From contig NZ_MODW01000004.1 in assembly GCF_001866135.1 (NCBI RefSeq), forward strand, positions 62,001 through 126,000: a stretch of 64,000 nucleotides of DNA. The letters run 5' to 3'. This document shows, piece after piece, positions 42,825 through 51,227 of this stretch. Position 1 is the stretch's first letter; each line of letters begins with the position of its first letter. Made by a program: the position numbers and the translations under genes. The notes beneath the pieces were generated by a model. It was not told where the DNA came from. It saw only the letters and a list, made by a program, of their open reading frames with translations, and made no database searches. The stretch comes from Microbacterium sp. LCT-H2. GTDB lineage: Bacteria > Actinomycetota > Actinomycetes > Actinomycetales > Microbacteriaceae.

Positions 42825-44324
42825 TCAGTCCCATAGGAGGGCGTGGCGCAGGCGCTCCGCTTCCTCCGCCGCATCCGGGACGACCTGCGCGAGCCCGGTG
42901 CCCGCGAGCCATGCGCCCACTGCGGCCAGTCCTGGCACGGCCTGCACGGCCTGACGCGCTGCGGCACGCCGCTCCCCCGAGCCGATGATCGACGCGGGCT
43001 GCGCCTGCACGAAGCGCCCACGATGACCCGCCACGACTTGATCGGCGGTCAGGGGGACCCCCAGGAGCGCCGACGCCTCCCGTCGGGCGAGGTCGATCGC
43101 GGCGTCGTCGTCCAGCGCCGCGGTGGCCGCCGGTTCCCCCTGGGCGCCGAACGAGACGCGCACGACCTCGCGGTCGCCGGCAGCCTCGCGCACCCACGAC
43201 CACTTCGCCGTGGAGTGCGTGAGCGCCTTCGCCGTGTGGCTGTGCGGCACGGTGAGCACGCCGGTGCCCCGCGGTGGGGTGCGCAGCGCGGGCGCATCCA
43301 GCAGCAGGCTGATGATCTCGATCTCGGGAGCGGGCGCGGCGTCGGCCGCTGCGAGAGCGGGCACGACGCCCGCGAGCAGTTCCCGCGCCGTGTGCTCGGA
43401 GGTCGCGACGATCACCGCGTCAGCCACGAGTTCCGCCTCCTGGGTCGCCTCCTCCCCCTCGACCTGCTCCTCCGCGGCAGGCTCCTCGACCACCACGCGC
43501 CACGTGGTGCCATCAGTGGTGAGGCGACGGGCACGGACGCGGGTGCGCACGGTCGCGCCGAGCTCCTCGAGGTCGGCCGCCAGGGCGTCGACGAGCACGC
43601 TCATGCCGCCGACGAGGCCCTCCACGGCCGCGCCCGGGGTCTTCGCGCCGCGCGACACGCCCTCACCGCGGAGGGCCAGCACGGCCCCGGAGAGGGAGCC
43701 GACGCGCGTCAGGGCGGCGTTGAGTCCGGGGGCGGCGACATCGATGTCCACGTCGTCCGGGGATGCCGAGTAGACGCCCGTCGTGACGGGGGCGACGAGA
43801 TGGTCGCGGACCTTCTCCCCCATGCGCGAGGCGACGAGGCGACCGAGGCTGAGCTGATGCCCGATCGTGAGCGGCGGGCGCACCCGGTCGAAATAGGCCC
43901 GCCAGGCGCCGGACCAGCCGATGATGCGGCGGACGTCGTCCTGGAACGGGTTGCCGGGGATACCGAGGATGCCCCCGGCAGGAAGCGGAGCCGCGCCGCC
44001 GCCGGGGAGTCCGGCGAGCCACGCCCCTCCCGCCTGCGGCGTCACGACGCGGTCGGAGAGGCCGAGGTCGTCCACGAGGGCGCGGACGTGCCCGCCCTTC
44101 GTCGCGTAGCTCTCCGCCCCGGCGTCGACGACGACCCCGTCCAGGGCGACCCGGCGGATCACGCCGCCCAGGGCCTCTGACCCCTCGAGCAGCGTCACCC
44201 GCATGCCGACCTTCGCGCATTCGCGGGCGGCCACCAGTCCGCCGACGCCGCCACCCACCACGACGACGTGCTTCCGTGCGGCACGGGCGGCCAGGTCGGC
44301 GGGTGCGGGGCGCTCAGGGCTCAT
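42825..44324 (-). CDS. hemY: Coproporphyrinogen III oxidase (HemY/CgoX type)
   Basis: The 499-residue FAD enzyme removes six electrons from coproporphyrinogen III in Gram-positive bacteria (older name protoporphyrinogen oxidase). The dinucleotide motif VVVGGGVGGLVAAREC spans residues 20-35, GGVIRR and DAGAESYATKGGHV follow, and the C-terminal AVGAWLAGTGLAQVV closes the FAD site. A 20-residue Glu-rich insert (about residue 270) is unusual. GGATGGAGGC precedes the ATG. It lies between the small-membrane-protein operon and repeat copy 6, facing the same way as hemE. Confidence 0.92.
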   Translation of the reverse strand: MSPERPAPADLAARAARKHVVVVGGGVGGLVAARECAKVGMRVTLLEGSEALGGVIRRVALDGVVVDAGAESYATKGGHVRALVDDLGLSDRVVTPQAGGAWLAGLPGGGAAPLPAGGILGIPGNPFQDDVRRIIGWSGAWRAYFDRVRPPLTIGHQLSLGRLVASRMGEKVRDHLVAPVTTGVYSASPDDVDIDVAAPGLNAALTRVGSLSGAVLALRGEGVSRGAKTPGAAVEGLVGGMSVLVDALAADLEELGATVRTRVRARRLTTDGTTWRVVVEEPAAEEQVEGEEATQEAELVADAVIVATSEHTARELLAGVVPALAAADAAPAPEIEIISLLLDAPALRTPPRGTGVLTVPHSHTAKALTHSTAKWSWVREAAGDREVVRVSFGAQGEPAATAALDDDAAIDLARREASALLGVPLTADQVVAGHRGRFVQAQPASIIGSGERRAAARQAVQAVPGLAAVGAWLAGTGLAQVVPDAAEEAERLRHALLWD

Positions 44325-44351
44325 GCCTCCATCCTTTCACCGCCCCTGTGC

Positions 44352-44410
44352 TTCGAATCGCCCGATTGGCCGGATAATCGCCGCGGATGCAGCCAGGTGA
44401 GCGATTCGAA
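44352..44410. repeat. 59-bp palindromic repeat, copy 6
   Basis: TTCGAATCGC and GCGATTCGAA ends, between hemY (starts 44324) and the arsR gene (ends 44417). Together with copy 7 it brackets the arsR-epimerase cassette. Confidence 0.85.
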
Positions 44411-44416
44411 CGGAGG

Positions 44417-44728
44417 TCAGGCCCGACCGCGCTTGCGGACCTCGCGGAGGACGATCTGCTCGGGGCAGACGGTGGAGAGGAAGTCGCCCACGGAGAGGGC
44501 CAGGCGCTCGCCGACGAGCGAGTAGAGGATGCGGTTGGCGTCGCGGCGCTCGGAGACGAGGCCCGCCTGCCGCAGCACGCTCAGGTGCCGGGAGATGGTC
44601 GGCCCGCTCGCGGAGAACCGCGACGCGATCTCCCCGGCTGCGAGCTCCCCCTCCTTGAGGTCCTGCAGGATCTGCCTCCGGGTGGGGTGGGCGAGCGCCG
44701 CGAAGATGTCGGATGCGCTGTCGGCCAT
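44417..44728 (-). CDS. ArsR-family repressor without metal cysteines, SdpR-like
   Basis: The 103-residue winged-helix protein has the ArsR core IFAALAHPTRRQILQDL, recognition helix ASGPTISRHLSVLRQAGLV and the beta-wing ERRDANRILYSL. It lacks the ELCVCD metal box, having only a single CPE cysteine, so it probably belongs to the non-metal SdpR-type group controlled by other signals. It is divergent from an NAD-dependent epimerase-like gene, and the 66-nt intergenic region carries repeated TTCGC(T/C)AGATA and a GCTAATTAGC palindrome, likely its operators. Both genes are enclosed by repeats 6 and 7. Confidence 0.87.
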   Translation of the reverse strand: MADSASDIFAALAHPTRRQILQDLKEGELAAGEIASRFSASGPTISRHLSVLRQAGLVSERRDANRILYSLVGERLALSVGDFLSTVCPEQIVLREVRKRGRA

Positions 44729-44743
44729 GCTTGCAATATAGCA

Positions 44744-44786
44744 CCTTCGCTAGATACAGTTTCGCCAGATAGCTAATTAGCGAAGG
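44744..44786. promoter_or_regulatory. ArsR-type operator region, divergent promoter
   Basis: CCTTCGCTA (44744-44752) is inverted as TAGCGAAGG (44778-44786). TTCGCTAGATA and TTCGCCAGATA form a direct repeat, and GCTAATTAGC (44772-44781) is a perfect palindrome. The stretch is notably AT-rich for this genome and overlaps both divergent promoters. Confidence 0.6.
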
Positions 44787-44794
44787 GAAGCACC

Positions 44795-45688
44795 ATGAAG
44801 GTCGCCATCACCGGAGGCAGTGGATTCGTCGGCCGCGCCCTCGCCGACCGCCTGGAGGAGCCCGTGGTGATCTCCCGACGCTCCGGCACGGACATCACGG
44901 ACGTCGATGCGCTGACCGCGGCCTTCGCCGGATGCGACGCCGTGGCCCACTGCGCCGGGATCAACCGGGAGATCGGCGACCAGACCTTCCGCCGCGTGCA
45001 CGTGGAGGGGACGGCCGCCGTCGTCGAAGCCGCCCGCCGCGCCGGTGTCCGACGCCTCGTCATGGTGAGCTTCCTCCGTGCCCGTCCCGACTGCGGCTCC
45101 GGCTACCACGAGTCGAAGTGGGAGGCCGAAGAGATCGTCCGCGGATCCGGGCTGCCGCACACGATCCTGAAATCCGGGATGATCTACGGCCCCGGCGATC
45201 ACATGGTCGATCACGTGACCCGCGCCGTCCGCACCCTCCCCTTCTTCTGGACGGTCGGGTATCGCGAACGCACCGCCCGCCCTGTCCCGGTGGAGGATGC
45301 CGCGGACGTGCTGGTGGCCGCGCTCGAGGGGCGGATCCCGGAACCGACGGTCGCAGTGATGGGCGCGGACGAGGTGACGCTCGGGGAGGCCATCCGCCGG
45401 ATCGCCCGCGTCGCCGGACGCCGTCCCGCCTTCCTCCCGGTGCCGACCTGGGTCGTGCGGGTGCTCGCGCAGCTCACGGAGTGGACCATGGTGGTTCCCC
45501 TGGTCGCGAAAGCACAGGCGCGGATGCTGGCGGAGGGCGTCAGCGAGCCGGCACCGTGGGCACCGGAGCCACCGGAGGGCATCCGCCCCTCGCGGCCGTT
45601 CGACGACGACAGCATCCGCGCGGCACTGCCCACCGGGCGCTTCGGTCTGTCTGACCTGCGGCTGGCGCGGGCGCTTCGAATCGCGTGA
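44795..45688 (+). CDS. NAD(P)-dependent epimerase/dehydratase-like protein (atypical SDR)
   Basis: The 297-residue protein has the extended-SDR cofactor motif TGGSGFVGRALADRL at the N-terminus, CAGINRE (about residue 53) and a substrate region with GYHESKWEAEEI (about 110), where Tyr and Lys stand near the SDR YxxxK spacing. YGPGDHMV follows. This is the NDUFA9/NmrA-like group that includes quinone-linked and regulatory members. GAAGGGAAGC precedes the ATG. It is divergent from the arsR gene, which likely controls it. Its TGA stop (45686-45688) lies inside repeat copy 7, so the last residues ALRIA come from the repeat. Confidence 0.82.
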   Translation: MKVAITGGSGFVGRALADRLEEPVVISRRSGTDITDVDALTAAFAGCDAVAHCAGINREIGDQTFRRVHVEGTAAVVEAARRAGVRRLVMVSFLRARPDCGSGYHESKWEAEEIVRGSGLPHTILKSGMIYGPGDHMVDHVTRAVRTLPFFWTVGYRERTARPVPVEDAADVLVAALEGRIPEPTVAVMGADEVTLGEAIRRIARVAGRRPAFLPVPTWVVRVLAQLTEWTMVVPLVAKAQARMLAEGVSEPAPWAPEPPEGIRPSRPFDDDSIRAALPTGRFGLSDLRLARALRIA

Positions 45689-45733
45689 ATGGCTGCATCT
45701 GGGCCGCAGATGCAGCAAAGCAGGCGATTCGAA
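45675..45733. repeat. 59-bp palindromic repeat, copy 7
   Basis: TTCGAATCGC and GCGATTCGAA ends with inner stem GGCTGCATCT/AGATGCAGC. It contains the epimerase stop codon and ends 6 nt before the convergent hemE stop. Confidence 0.88.
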
Positions 45734-45739
45734 CGACGG

Positions 45740-46762
45740 TCAGCCGGCGCGCACGAGCTCGACGATGCGCGTGAGCTGATCGGGGTCGGTCTCCGGTGGC
45801 ACGCCGTGGCCGAGGTTGAGGATGTGCCCGCGGGCCGCGCGACCGCGCTCGAGCACGTCGCGCACATGCGCTTCGAGCACCGGCCACGGCGCGCCGAGGA
45901 ATGCGGGGTCGATGTTCCCCTGCACCGAGACGTCGGGGCCGAGGATCGCGGCGGCCTCATCGAGGGGCAGCCGCCAGTCGACCCCCACGCCGTCCGCGAT
46001 GCCGTCGAGGCGCATGTCGCCGAGGAAGGGGCCGGTGCCGACGCCGAAGTGGATCGTCGGGACGCCGATGCCGTCCAGAGCCGTGCGGGAGTGCGGCGCC
46101 ACGAAGGTGCGGTAGTCGGCGGGGCTGAGGGAGCCCGCCCAGCTGTCGAAGAGCTGCACGACCGCGGCGCCGGCATCGCGCTGCGTCTCCAGGAACCGCC
46201 GCGAGATCTGCGCCAGCCAGCCCGCGAGACGGTGCCAGGCCTCGGGCTCCGCGTGCATCATGCCGCGGGCGCGCAGGTGCTCCTTCGACGGACCGCCCTC
46301 GACGAGGTACGCGGCGAGGGTGAAGGGCGCTCCCGCGAAGCCGATGACCGGGGTGTCGCCGAGCTCCGCGACGACGATGCCGACGGCCTCCGCGATGGCG
46401 CTGCCGTCCAGGCTCTCCGGGTCGATGGCCGTGATGCGGTCGACGTCCGCGACCGTCCGCACCGGGTTCGCGAAGACAGGGCCGCGACCGGGCTCGATCT
46501 CGACCTCCACGCCGGCGAGACGCAGCGGGATGACGATGTCGCTGAAGAAGACGGCTGCGTCCACGCCGTGCCGCCGCACCGGCTGCAGAGTGATCTCGGC
46601 GGCGAGGTCAGGGGTGAGGCAGGCGTCGAGCATCCTCGTGCCGACCCGCAGCTCCCGGTACTCGGGCAGGGATCGGCCGGCCTGGCGCATGAACCAGACC
46701 GGAGCGGTGGCGGGGCGGTCGCCGGTGAGGGCGCGCAGCAGCGGGGCGTCGGAGAGTGCCAT
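45740..46762 (-). CDS. hemE: Uroporphyrinogen decarboxylase
   Basis: HemE removes four carboxyl groups from uroporphyrinogen III to give coproporphyrinogen III, the branch substrate for HemY here. The 340-residue TIM-barrel enzyme has the N-terminal [19 protein letters not shown] and the second signature [21 protein letters not shown] supplies an active-site aspartate, and HFGVGTG and [15 protein letters not shown] end the barrel. GGATGGAGGC precedes the ATG. It is divergent from hemA, with a shared 72-nt promoter region. Confidence 0.96.
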   Translation of the reverse strand: MALSDAPLLRALTGDRPATAPVWFMRQAGRSLPEYRELRVGTRMLDACLTPDLAAEITLQPVRRHGVDAAVFFSDIVIPLRLAGVEVEIEPGRGPVFANPVRTVADVDRITAIDPESLDGSAIAEAVGIVVAELGDTPVIGFAGAPFTLAAYLVEGGPSKEHLRARGMMHAEPEAWHRLAGWLAQISRRFLETQRDAGAAVVQLFDSWAGSLSPADYRTFVAPHSRTALDGIGVPTIHFGVGTGPFLGDMRLDGIADGVGVDWRLPLDEAAAILGPDVSVQGNIDPAFLGAPWPVLEAHVRDVLERGRAARGHILNLGHGVPPETDPDQLTRIVELVRAG

Positions 46763-46822
46763 GCCTCCATCCTCCCATCCGGTGTATAGGGAGCAGCCGA
46801 GTCCCGGCTTCGGATGCTCGGG

Positions 46823-46828
46823 TACAAT
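46823..46828 (+). promoter_or_regulatory. -10 box TACAAT of a leaderless gene (hemA)
   Basis: TACAAT, CGAAGG, then GTG at 46835. This is a near-consensus box with 6-nt spacing, and it decides the hemA start. Confidence 0.55.
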
Positions 46829-46834
46829 CGAAGG

Positions 46835-48151
46835 GTGCTGCTGTGTGTGACGGCGAGTCACAAGACCGCCTCCTTCGAACTGCTCGAACGCCTGAGCCGC
46901 ACCCCCGACGACGTCGCTCCCACCATCGTGGGCATGGCGCCGTGCGTGCAGGGTGCCGTGGTCCTGGCGACGTGCAACCGCTTCGAGGCGTACGTGGAGA
47001 TGGACGAGCCGGTGACCGCGGCCGGCGCCATCGGCGTGGAAGCCGTGATCGAGGCCGTCGAGTCCGCGACAGGCATCCCGGCCGCCGATCTGGACGGCGC
47101 CTATGCCGTGCACTCCGGCCGCCGCGTCGCCGAGCACCTGTTCTCCGTCGCCTCGGGCCTCGAGTCCGTCGTCTCCGGTGAGGGTGAGATCGCCGGCCAG
47201 GTCCGTCGGGCGCTGAAGTCCGCCCGGAAGGACGGCACCACGTCTCCGGAGCTCGAGCGGCTGTTCCAGCGCGCGAGCCAGGCCCAGCGCAAGGTCAAGA
47301 ACGTCACCGCCCTCGGCCGCGCCGGGCGCTCGCTCGTGCGCCTCGCGCTGGAGCTCGCCGACAGCCGCATCGCCGATTGGTCCGCCGAACGCGTGCTGCT
47401 GGTCGGCACGGGCGCCTACGCGGCGGTCACCCTCGCGACCCTGCGCGAGCGCGGCGCCGTCGACATCTCCGTCTACTCCCCCTCCGGCCGCGCGGAGATC
47501 TTCGCGACGAAGCACGACATCCGCCCGGTGCCGGCCGAGGAGTATGCCCGCACGGCAGCGCACTCCACGCTGCTGATCACCTGCACCACCGCGACCGAGC
47601 CCGTGCTGGGCCCGGAGCATCTGCAGCTGCCGGTCGGCCTCGCCGCTGCGGGCTGCCCCGTCGTCGCGACCAGCGGTACGACCGGGGTCCCGAGCCGGCT
47701 GGTGGTCGACCTCGGCATGCCGCGGAACGTCGACCCGGCCGTGGCTGCGCTGGAGGGCGTCGCGCTGCTCGACCTGGAGACCATCCGCCTGCACGCTCCG
47801 CTGGAGGAGCTGCAGGCGACGGACGCCGCCCGGAGCGTCGTCCGCGAGGCCGCGGAGACCTTCCACGTGGTCGGTGCGCGCCAGAGCGTGACCCCGTCGG
47901 TCGTGGCCTTCCGCTCGCACATCTTCGAGCTGCTGGAGCGCGAGATCGACCGCGCCCGTGCCCGTGGCGACGAAGACGGCAAGGTCGAGCAGGCCCTGCG
48001 GCACCTCTCGGGCGTGCTGCTGCACACGCCGACCGTGCGGGCTCATGAGCTCGCCGCCGCCGGTCGCGCGGACGAGTTCGCCGCCGCACTGTCGACGCTG
48101 TACGGGATCGCCCCTGCCGCGGACGCCGTCGAGGACGCCGCCACAGCCTGA
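46835..48151 (+). CDS. hemA: Glutamyl-tRNA reductase
   Basis: HemA reduces glutamyl-tRNA to glutamate-1-semialdehyde with NADPH, committing glutamate to heme. The 438-residue protein starts [20 protein letters not shown] at GTG 46835 and has the catalytic cysteine 47 in [23 protein letters not shown] and the nucleotide-binding [16 protein letters not shown] follow, and the C-terminus is a helical dimerisation domain. It lacks the usual metazoan-type regulatory tail. It is divergent from hemE, which places entry and middle steps of heme synthesis under a common control region. Confidence 0.94.
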   Translation: MLLCVTASHKTASFELLERLSRTPDDVAPTIVGMAPCVQGAVVLATCNRFEAYVEMDEPVTAAGAIGVEAVIEAVESATGIPAADLDGAYAVHSGRRVAEHLFSVASGLESVVSGEGEIAGQVRRALKSARKDGTTSPELERLFQRASQAQRKVKNVTALGRAGRSLVRLALELADSRIADWSAERVLLVGTGAYAAVTLATLRERGAVDISVYSPSGRAEIFATKHDIRPVPAEEYARTAAHSTLLITCTTATEPVLGPEHLQLPVGLAAAGCPVVATSGTTGVPSRLVVDLGMPRNVDPAVAALEGVALLDLETIRLHAPLEELQATDAARSVVREAAETFHVVGARQSVTPSVVAFRSHIFELLEREIDRARARGDEDGKVEQALRHLSGVLLHTPTVRAHELAAAGRADEFAAALSTLYGIAPAADAVEDAATA

Positions 48152-48176
48152 CCCGGCGGGGTGGGAGACTGGAGGC

Positions 48177-48767
48177 ATGGCCCTTCACATCACCGGAGAC
48201 ACCGCCGCCGACGCCCTGCTGACCGAGAACCCGACGGCTCTGCTGATCGGCATGCTGCTGGACCAGCAGATCCCCATGGAGACCGCGTTCACCGGACCGC
48301 TCAAGATCGAGCAGCGGACGGGAGCCGCGGATGCTGCGGCGATCGCGGGCATGGCACCCGAGGAGTTCCTGGAGGCCTTCCGCCAGACCCCCGCGGTGCA
48401 CCGGTTCCCCGGCTCCATGGCGACGCGGGTGCAGACGCTGTGCCAGGCGCTCGTCGACGACTGGGACGGGGACGCCGCCGCCCTCTGGACGCGCCCTTCG
48501 GCAGGCTCAGGGACCCAGCCGAGCGGCGCCGAGGTGCTCAGACGGCTCAAGGACCTTCCCGGCTTCGGCGAGCAGAAGGCGAAGATCTTCCTCGCCCTCC
48601 TCGGCAAGCAGTATGGATTCACCGGCGAAGGGTGGCGCGAGGCCTCGGCGCCCTACGGCGAGGACGGCTCGTACCGGAGCGTCGCCGACATCGTGTCGCC
48701 GGAGTCGCTGACGAAGGTGCGCGAGTACAAGAAGGCGATGAAGGCCGCGGCGAAGGCGGCGAAGTAG
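48177..48767 (+). CDS. HhH-GPD-type base-excision repair protein
   Basis: The 196-residue protein resembles the HhH-GPD glycosylase superfamily: [16 protein letters not shown] near residue 23, and the helix-hairpin-helix-like [20 protein letters not shown] near residues 123-142. It is shorter than AlkA or MutY and lacks an iron-sulfur cluster, so its lesion is unknown. Between residues 106 and 116 the protein contains [11 protein letters not shown], encoded by a REP-like unit that sits in a surface loop and keeps the frame. GGAGGC precedes the ATG. The next gene overlaps its stop codon. Confidence 0.8.
   Translation: MALHITGDTAADALLTENPTALLIGMLLDQQIPMETAFTGPLKIEQRTGAADAAAIAGMAPEEFLEAFRQTPAVHRFPGSMATRVQTLCQALVDDWDGDAAALWTRPSAGSGTQPSGAEVLRRLKDLPGFGEQKAKIFLALLGKQYGFTGEGWREASAPYGEDGSYRSVADIVSPESLTKVREYKKAMKAAAKAAK
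48494..48516. repeat. REP-like repeat read in frame
   Basis: CCCTTCGGCAGGCTCAGGGA and following bases lie inside the HhH-GPD gene. The unit matches those at 18318 and 30742 and encodes an extra loop. Confidence 0.65.
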
Positions 48768-49192
48768 TGCAGCCAACCGGGGACGACGTCGCGGGCCTGA
48801 TCGCCCGCTCCTCCCCGGCCGTGCGTCGCCGTGATGCGGAGACGCTGACCGCTCTCCTGCAGGACATCACCGGGCGCGAGCCGCAGACGTGGGGGGCGAT
48901 CATCGGGTTCGGCTCCTGCCACTACCGCTATCCCACCGGGACGGAGGGCGACAGCGGCATTCTGAGCTTCGCCCCCCGGAAGGCCGCGACCACGATCTAC
49001 CTCCTCGACGGGGTGGACGCCCACGCGGAGGCTCTCGGCGCGCTCGGCCCGCACACGACAGGGGTGGGCTGCCTCTACCTCAAGGACCTCGACGAGGTCG
49101 ACCTCGACGTGCTGCGCGGGATCCTCGAGCGTTCGCGCGCCTGGGTCGAGTCCGGCGGCGACGCGCGTATGCAGCTGACCGTCACGTCGTAG
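48767..49192 (+). CDS. DUF1801 (YdhG/CoaA-like) domain protein
   Basis: The 141-residue protein has the small alpha/beta DUF1801 fold pattern: TLTALLQDITGREPQTWGA near residue 26, FGSCHYRYPTG near 49, and SFAPRKAATTIYLLDG near 68. It ends with GVGCLYLKDLDEVDLDVLRG. Such proteins are widespread and uncharacterised. The GTG start overlaps the stop of the HhH-GPD gene by one base, implying co-translation and perhaps a shared role. A hairpin repeat begins 1 nt after its stop. Confidence 0.82.
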   Translation: MQPTGDDVAGLIARSSPAVRRRDAETLTALLQDITGREPQTWGAIIGFGSCHYRYPTGTEGDSGILSFAPRKAATTIYLLDGVDAHAEALGALGPHTTGVGCLYLKDLDEVDLDVLRGILERSRAWVESGGDARMQLTVTS

Positions 49193-49254
49193 CCGAGACC
49201 CCGGGTTCCCGCCGAAACCCCGGGGGGGCGGACGTTGGGAGCCCGGGGTCTCGG
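49193..49254. repeat. Hairpin repeat with CCGAGACCCCGGG arms, left of ABC-F
   Basis: CCGAGACCCCGGG (49193-49205) pairs perfectly with CCCGGGGTCTCGG (49242-49254). It lies between convergent genes and may act as a terminator. The 15-mer CCCGGGGTCTCGGCG recurs in the same orientation at 51213-51227. Confidence 0.75.
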
Positions 49255-49269
49255 CGGGAAGGCGGGGCC

Positions 49270-50949
49270 TCAGGTGGTGGCCACCCCCTCGTCAACCTGC
49301 ACGCGCCGTGCGTCCGCCGCGTGACGCCGCCACCGCCGGTCGTGCGTCACCGTGACGACGGCGGCAGGATGGTCGACGAGGGCGTGCTCGAGCTGCTCCA
49401 CGAGCTCAGGATCGAGATGGTTCGTCGGCTCATCGAGCAGCAGCAGATCGAACGGTGTCGCCAAGGCGACCGCGAGATCCAGCCGCCGGCGCTGCCCGAC
49501 GGAGAGGGTCCGCACGTCGCGGTCCGCCTCCGGCCCGCGGAAGAGTCCATGAGCCAGGAGAGCGTCGTGCGCCTCCGCCGGCGGCGTCCCGGTCCGGGCC
49601 GCGAAGACCGCGACGGCGGTACCCCGCAGGCGCGTGTCGACCTCCTGCCGGAGGAACGCGATCCGCAGCCCGTCGGCGCGGAGGAGCGCCCCGGATGCGG
49701 GGCGGAGCTCGCCGACGAGGAGTCGGAGGAGCGTCGTCTTCCCGGCCCCGTTCGGCCCCGTCACGAGCCACCGCGAACCGGCCCCGATCGTCCAGTGCGA
49801 CACGTCGAGCCGTCGTCCCGGCTCGCGGAGGGACACGGCATCGAGGGTCAGGAGCGGGTCGTCGAGCGGCGCCCGGTCCTCTGCCGCGACCACGAACCGC
49901 AGCGGCTCGGGCGGCGCCGGGCACGGGTTCTCCCGCAGCCGCGACAACCTCTCCTTCGCCATGCGGATGCGCCCGACGGCACCGTGGTCGCGGCTCCGCG
50001 CCCGGAACGCGCCGTGACCGAAACCGTCGAGCTCGAGCTTCCGCGGGATCGCCTCCAGCCGGAACGCGTTGGCCGCGAGCAGGGACTCGGCGCGGGAGAG
50101 CTCGGCCTTCCACTCCTCGTGGCGCGCGACTGCAGCCCGGCGTTCGGCCTCGCGCGCCCGCAGGAACCCGGCGTAACCATCGCCGTAGCGACGGATCCGA
50201 CCGTCCTCCACCTGCACGACGGCCGTCGCGAAACGGTCCAGGAAGTCACGGTCGTGCGTCACGACCACCAGCGCTCCCCGATGCGCCGCGAGACGGTCCT
50301 CGAGCCAGGTCAGCGCCCGGTCGTCGAGGTCGTTCGTGGGCTCGTCGAGGAGCAGGAGCTCGGCTCCGGAAGAGAGGGCGACCGCGAGAGCGAGCCGCGC
50401 CCGCTCTCCGCCTGACAGCGCGGCCACGGATCGCCCGCGGTCCAGACCACCCAGCCCGACCTGTTCGAGGGCGGTGTCGATGCGACGGTCGACCTCGTAG
50501 CCGCCACGGGACTCGAAACGGTCCTGCAACAGGGCCACGGCAGCCATCTGCGACTCGCGCTCCGAAGGTGTCGCAGCGGCGAGGAGGTCGTAGGCATGGC
50601 CGAGTTCGCGCTCCAGCTCGCGGAGGTCGCCGAGGAGATCGTCGACGGCATCGGCCACCGTCGCCCCGTCTGCGAACACCGGGTGCTGCCGGGCATGCGC
50701 GACCCCGCCGGGGAGGTCGAGCCGCACTTCCCCCGCCGTCGGCAGGAGAGCACCGGCGAGCAGGTCGAGCAGGGTCGACTTGCCGGCGCCGTTGTCGCCG
50801 ATGACCGCGAGGCGATCGGCGGGGCCGACGCCGAGATCGATGCGGTCCAGCACGAGACGGTCGGCGAACCGGACGGACGCAGCTCGGATCGCGCACTCGC
50901 GATGAGCGCGGGCCGAGGAGTCGGAAGGGGTCGAGAGTACAGGGAACAT
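49270..50949 (-). CDS. ABC-F protein, candidate ribosome-protection factor
   Basis: The 559-residue soluble protein has two ATPase domains and no membrane helix. Domain 1 has Walker A GDNGAGKST near 50, signature LSGGERARLALAVAL and Walker B LLLLDEPTNDLD. An inter-domain linker follows (about 265-330, with ARHEEWKAELSRAESLLAAN). Domain 2 has Walker A GPNGAGKTT near 385, signature LSVGQRRRLDLAVAL and Walker B DEPTNHLD. This is the ABC-F layout of actinobacterial macrolide/lincosamide ribosome-protection proteins such as OleB or TlrC. Translation-factor paralogues cannot be excluded. GAGAGG precedes the ATG. A ~180-nt leader and flanking repeats surround it. Confidence 0.8.
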   Translation of the reverse strand: MFPVLSTPSDSSARAHRECAIRAASVRFADRLVLDRIDLGVGPADRLAVIGDNGAGKSTLLDLLAGALLPTAGEVRLDLPGGVAHARQHPVFADGATVADAVDDLLGDLRELERELGHAYDLLAAATPSERESQMAAVALLQDRFESRGGYEVDRRIDTALEQVGLGGLDRGRSVAALSGGERARLALAVALSSGAELLLLDEPTNDLDDRALTWLEDRLAAHRGALVVVTHDRDFLDRFATAVVQVEDGRIRRYGDGYAGFLRAREAERRAAVARHEEWKAELSRAESLLAANAFRLEAIPRKLELDGFGHGAFRARSRDHGAVGRIRMAKERLSRLRENPCPAPPEPLRFVVAAEDRAPLDDPLLTLDAVSLREPGRRLDVSHWTIGAGSRWLVTGPNGAGKTTLLRLLVGELRPASGALLRADGLRIAFLRQEVDTRLRGTAVAVFAARTGTPPAEAHDALLAHGLFRGPEADRDVRTLSVGQRRRLDLAVALATPFDLLLLDEPTNHLDPELVEQLEHALVDHPAAVVTVTHDRRWRRHAADARRVQVDEGVATT

Positions 50950-51164
50950 GAGGGGTCCTCTCCAGCGGCGCACGCGCACCACCGGGATCTGCGTCGATGA
51001 CGCGGGGAACAGGAACCTCGACCGCGCTCGGAGTCGGGCGCGTTCGCTCAGGACCCACCGCGGAGAAGAGCTCTCGACGCGGCGTCCCGATCTAGCGAAT
51101 CAGAGTACCCACGAGGAGCGACCATAGCAGGGTCCCTCAACGCCCGCCAGACCCCGCCTTCCCG
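50950..51164. other. Gene-free leader region of the ABC-F gene
   Basis: About 215 nt upstream of the ABC-F start hold no credible gene. A TATGGT box on the minus strand near 51122-51127 could be the -10, giving a leader of roughly 170 nt. Antibiotic-induced ABC-F genes often have leaders of this size with an attenuator. I could not identify a convincing leader peptide. Confidence 0.3.
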
Positions 51165-51227
51165 GCGAGACCCCGACGTACCCCCGCCCGCGCCCCGGGG
51201 TCTCGACGGAAACCCGGGGTCTCGGCG
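51165..51227. repeat. GAGACCCC/GGGGTCTC repeat, right of ABC-F
   Basis: CGAGACCCC (51166-51174) is complementary to GGGGTCTCG at 51197-51205 and 51216-51224. CCCGGGGTCTCGGCG (51213-51227) is identical to 49242-49256. The element abuts the stop codon of the next gene at 51228. Confidence 0.7.

Noticed and set aside
46814..46834. Upstream in-frame start for hemA adding seven residues
   Set aside because: Family alignment by eye begins at [10 protein letters not shown], and the TACAAT box with 6-nt spacing supports the GTG at 46835.
50246..51058. A leader peptide in the ABC-F leader
   Set aside because: The only open frame starting in the leader continues far into the ABC-F gene in another frame, so it is not a short leader peptide.
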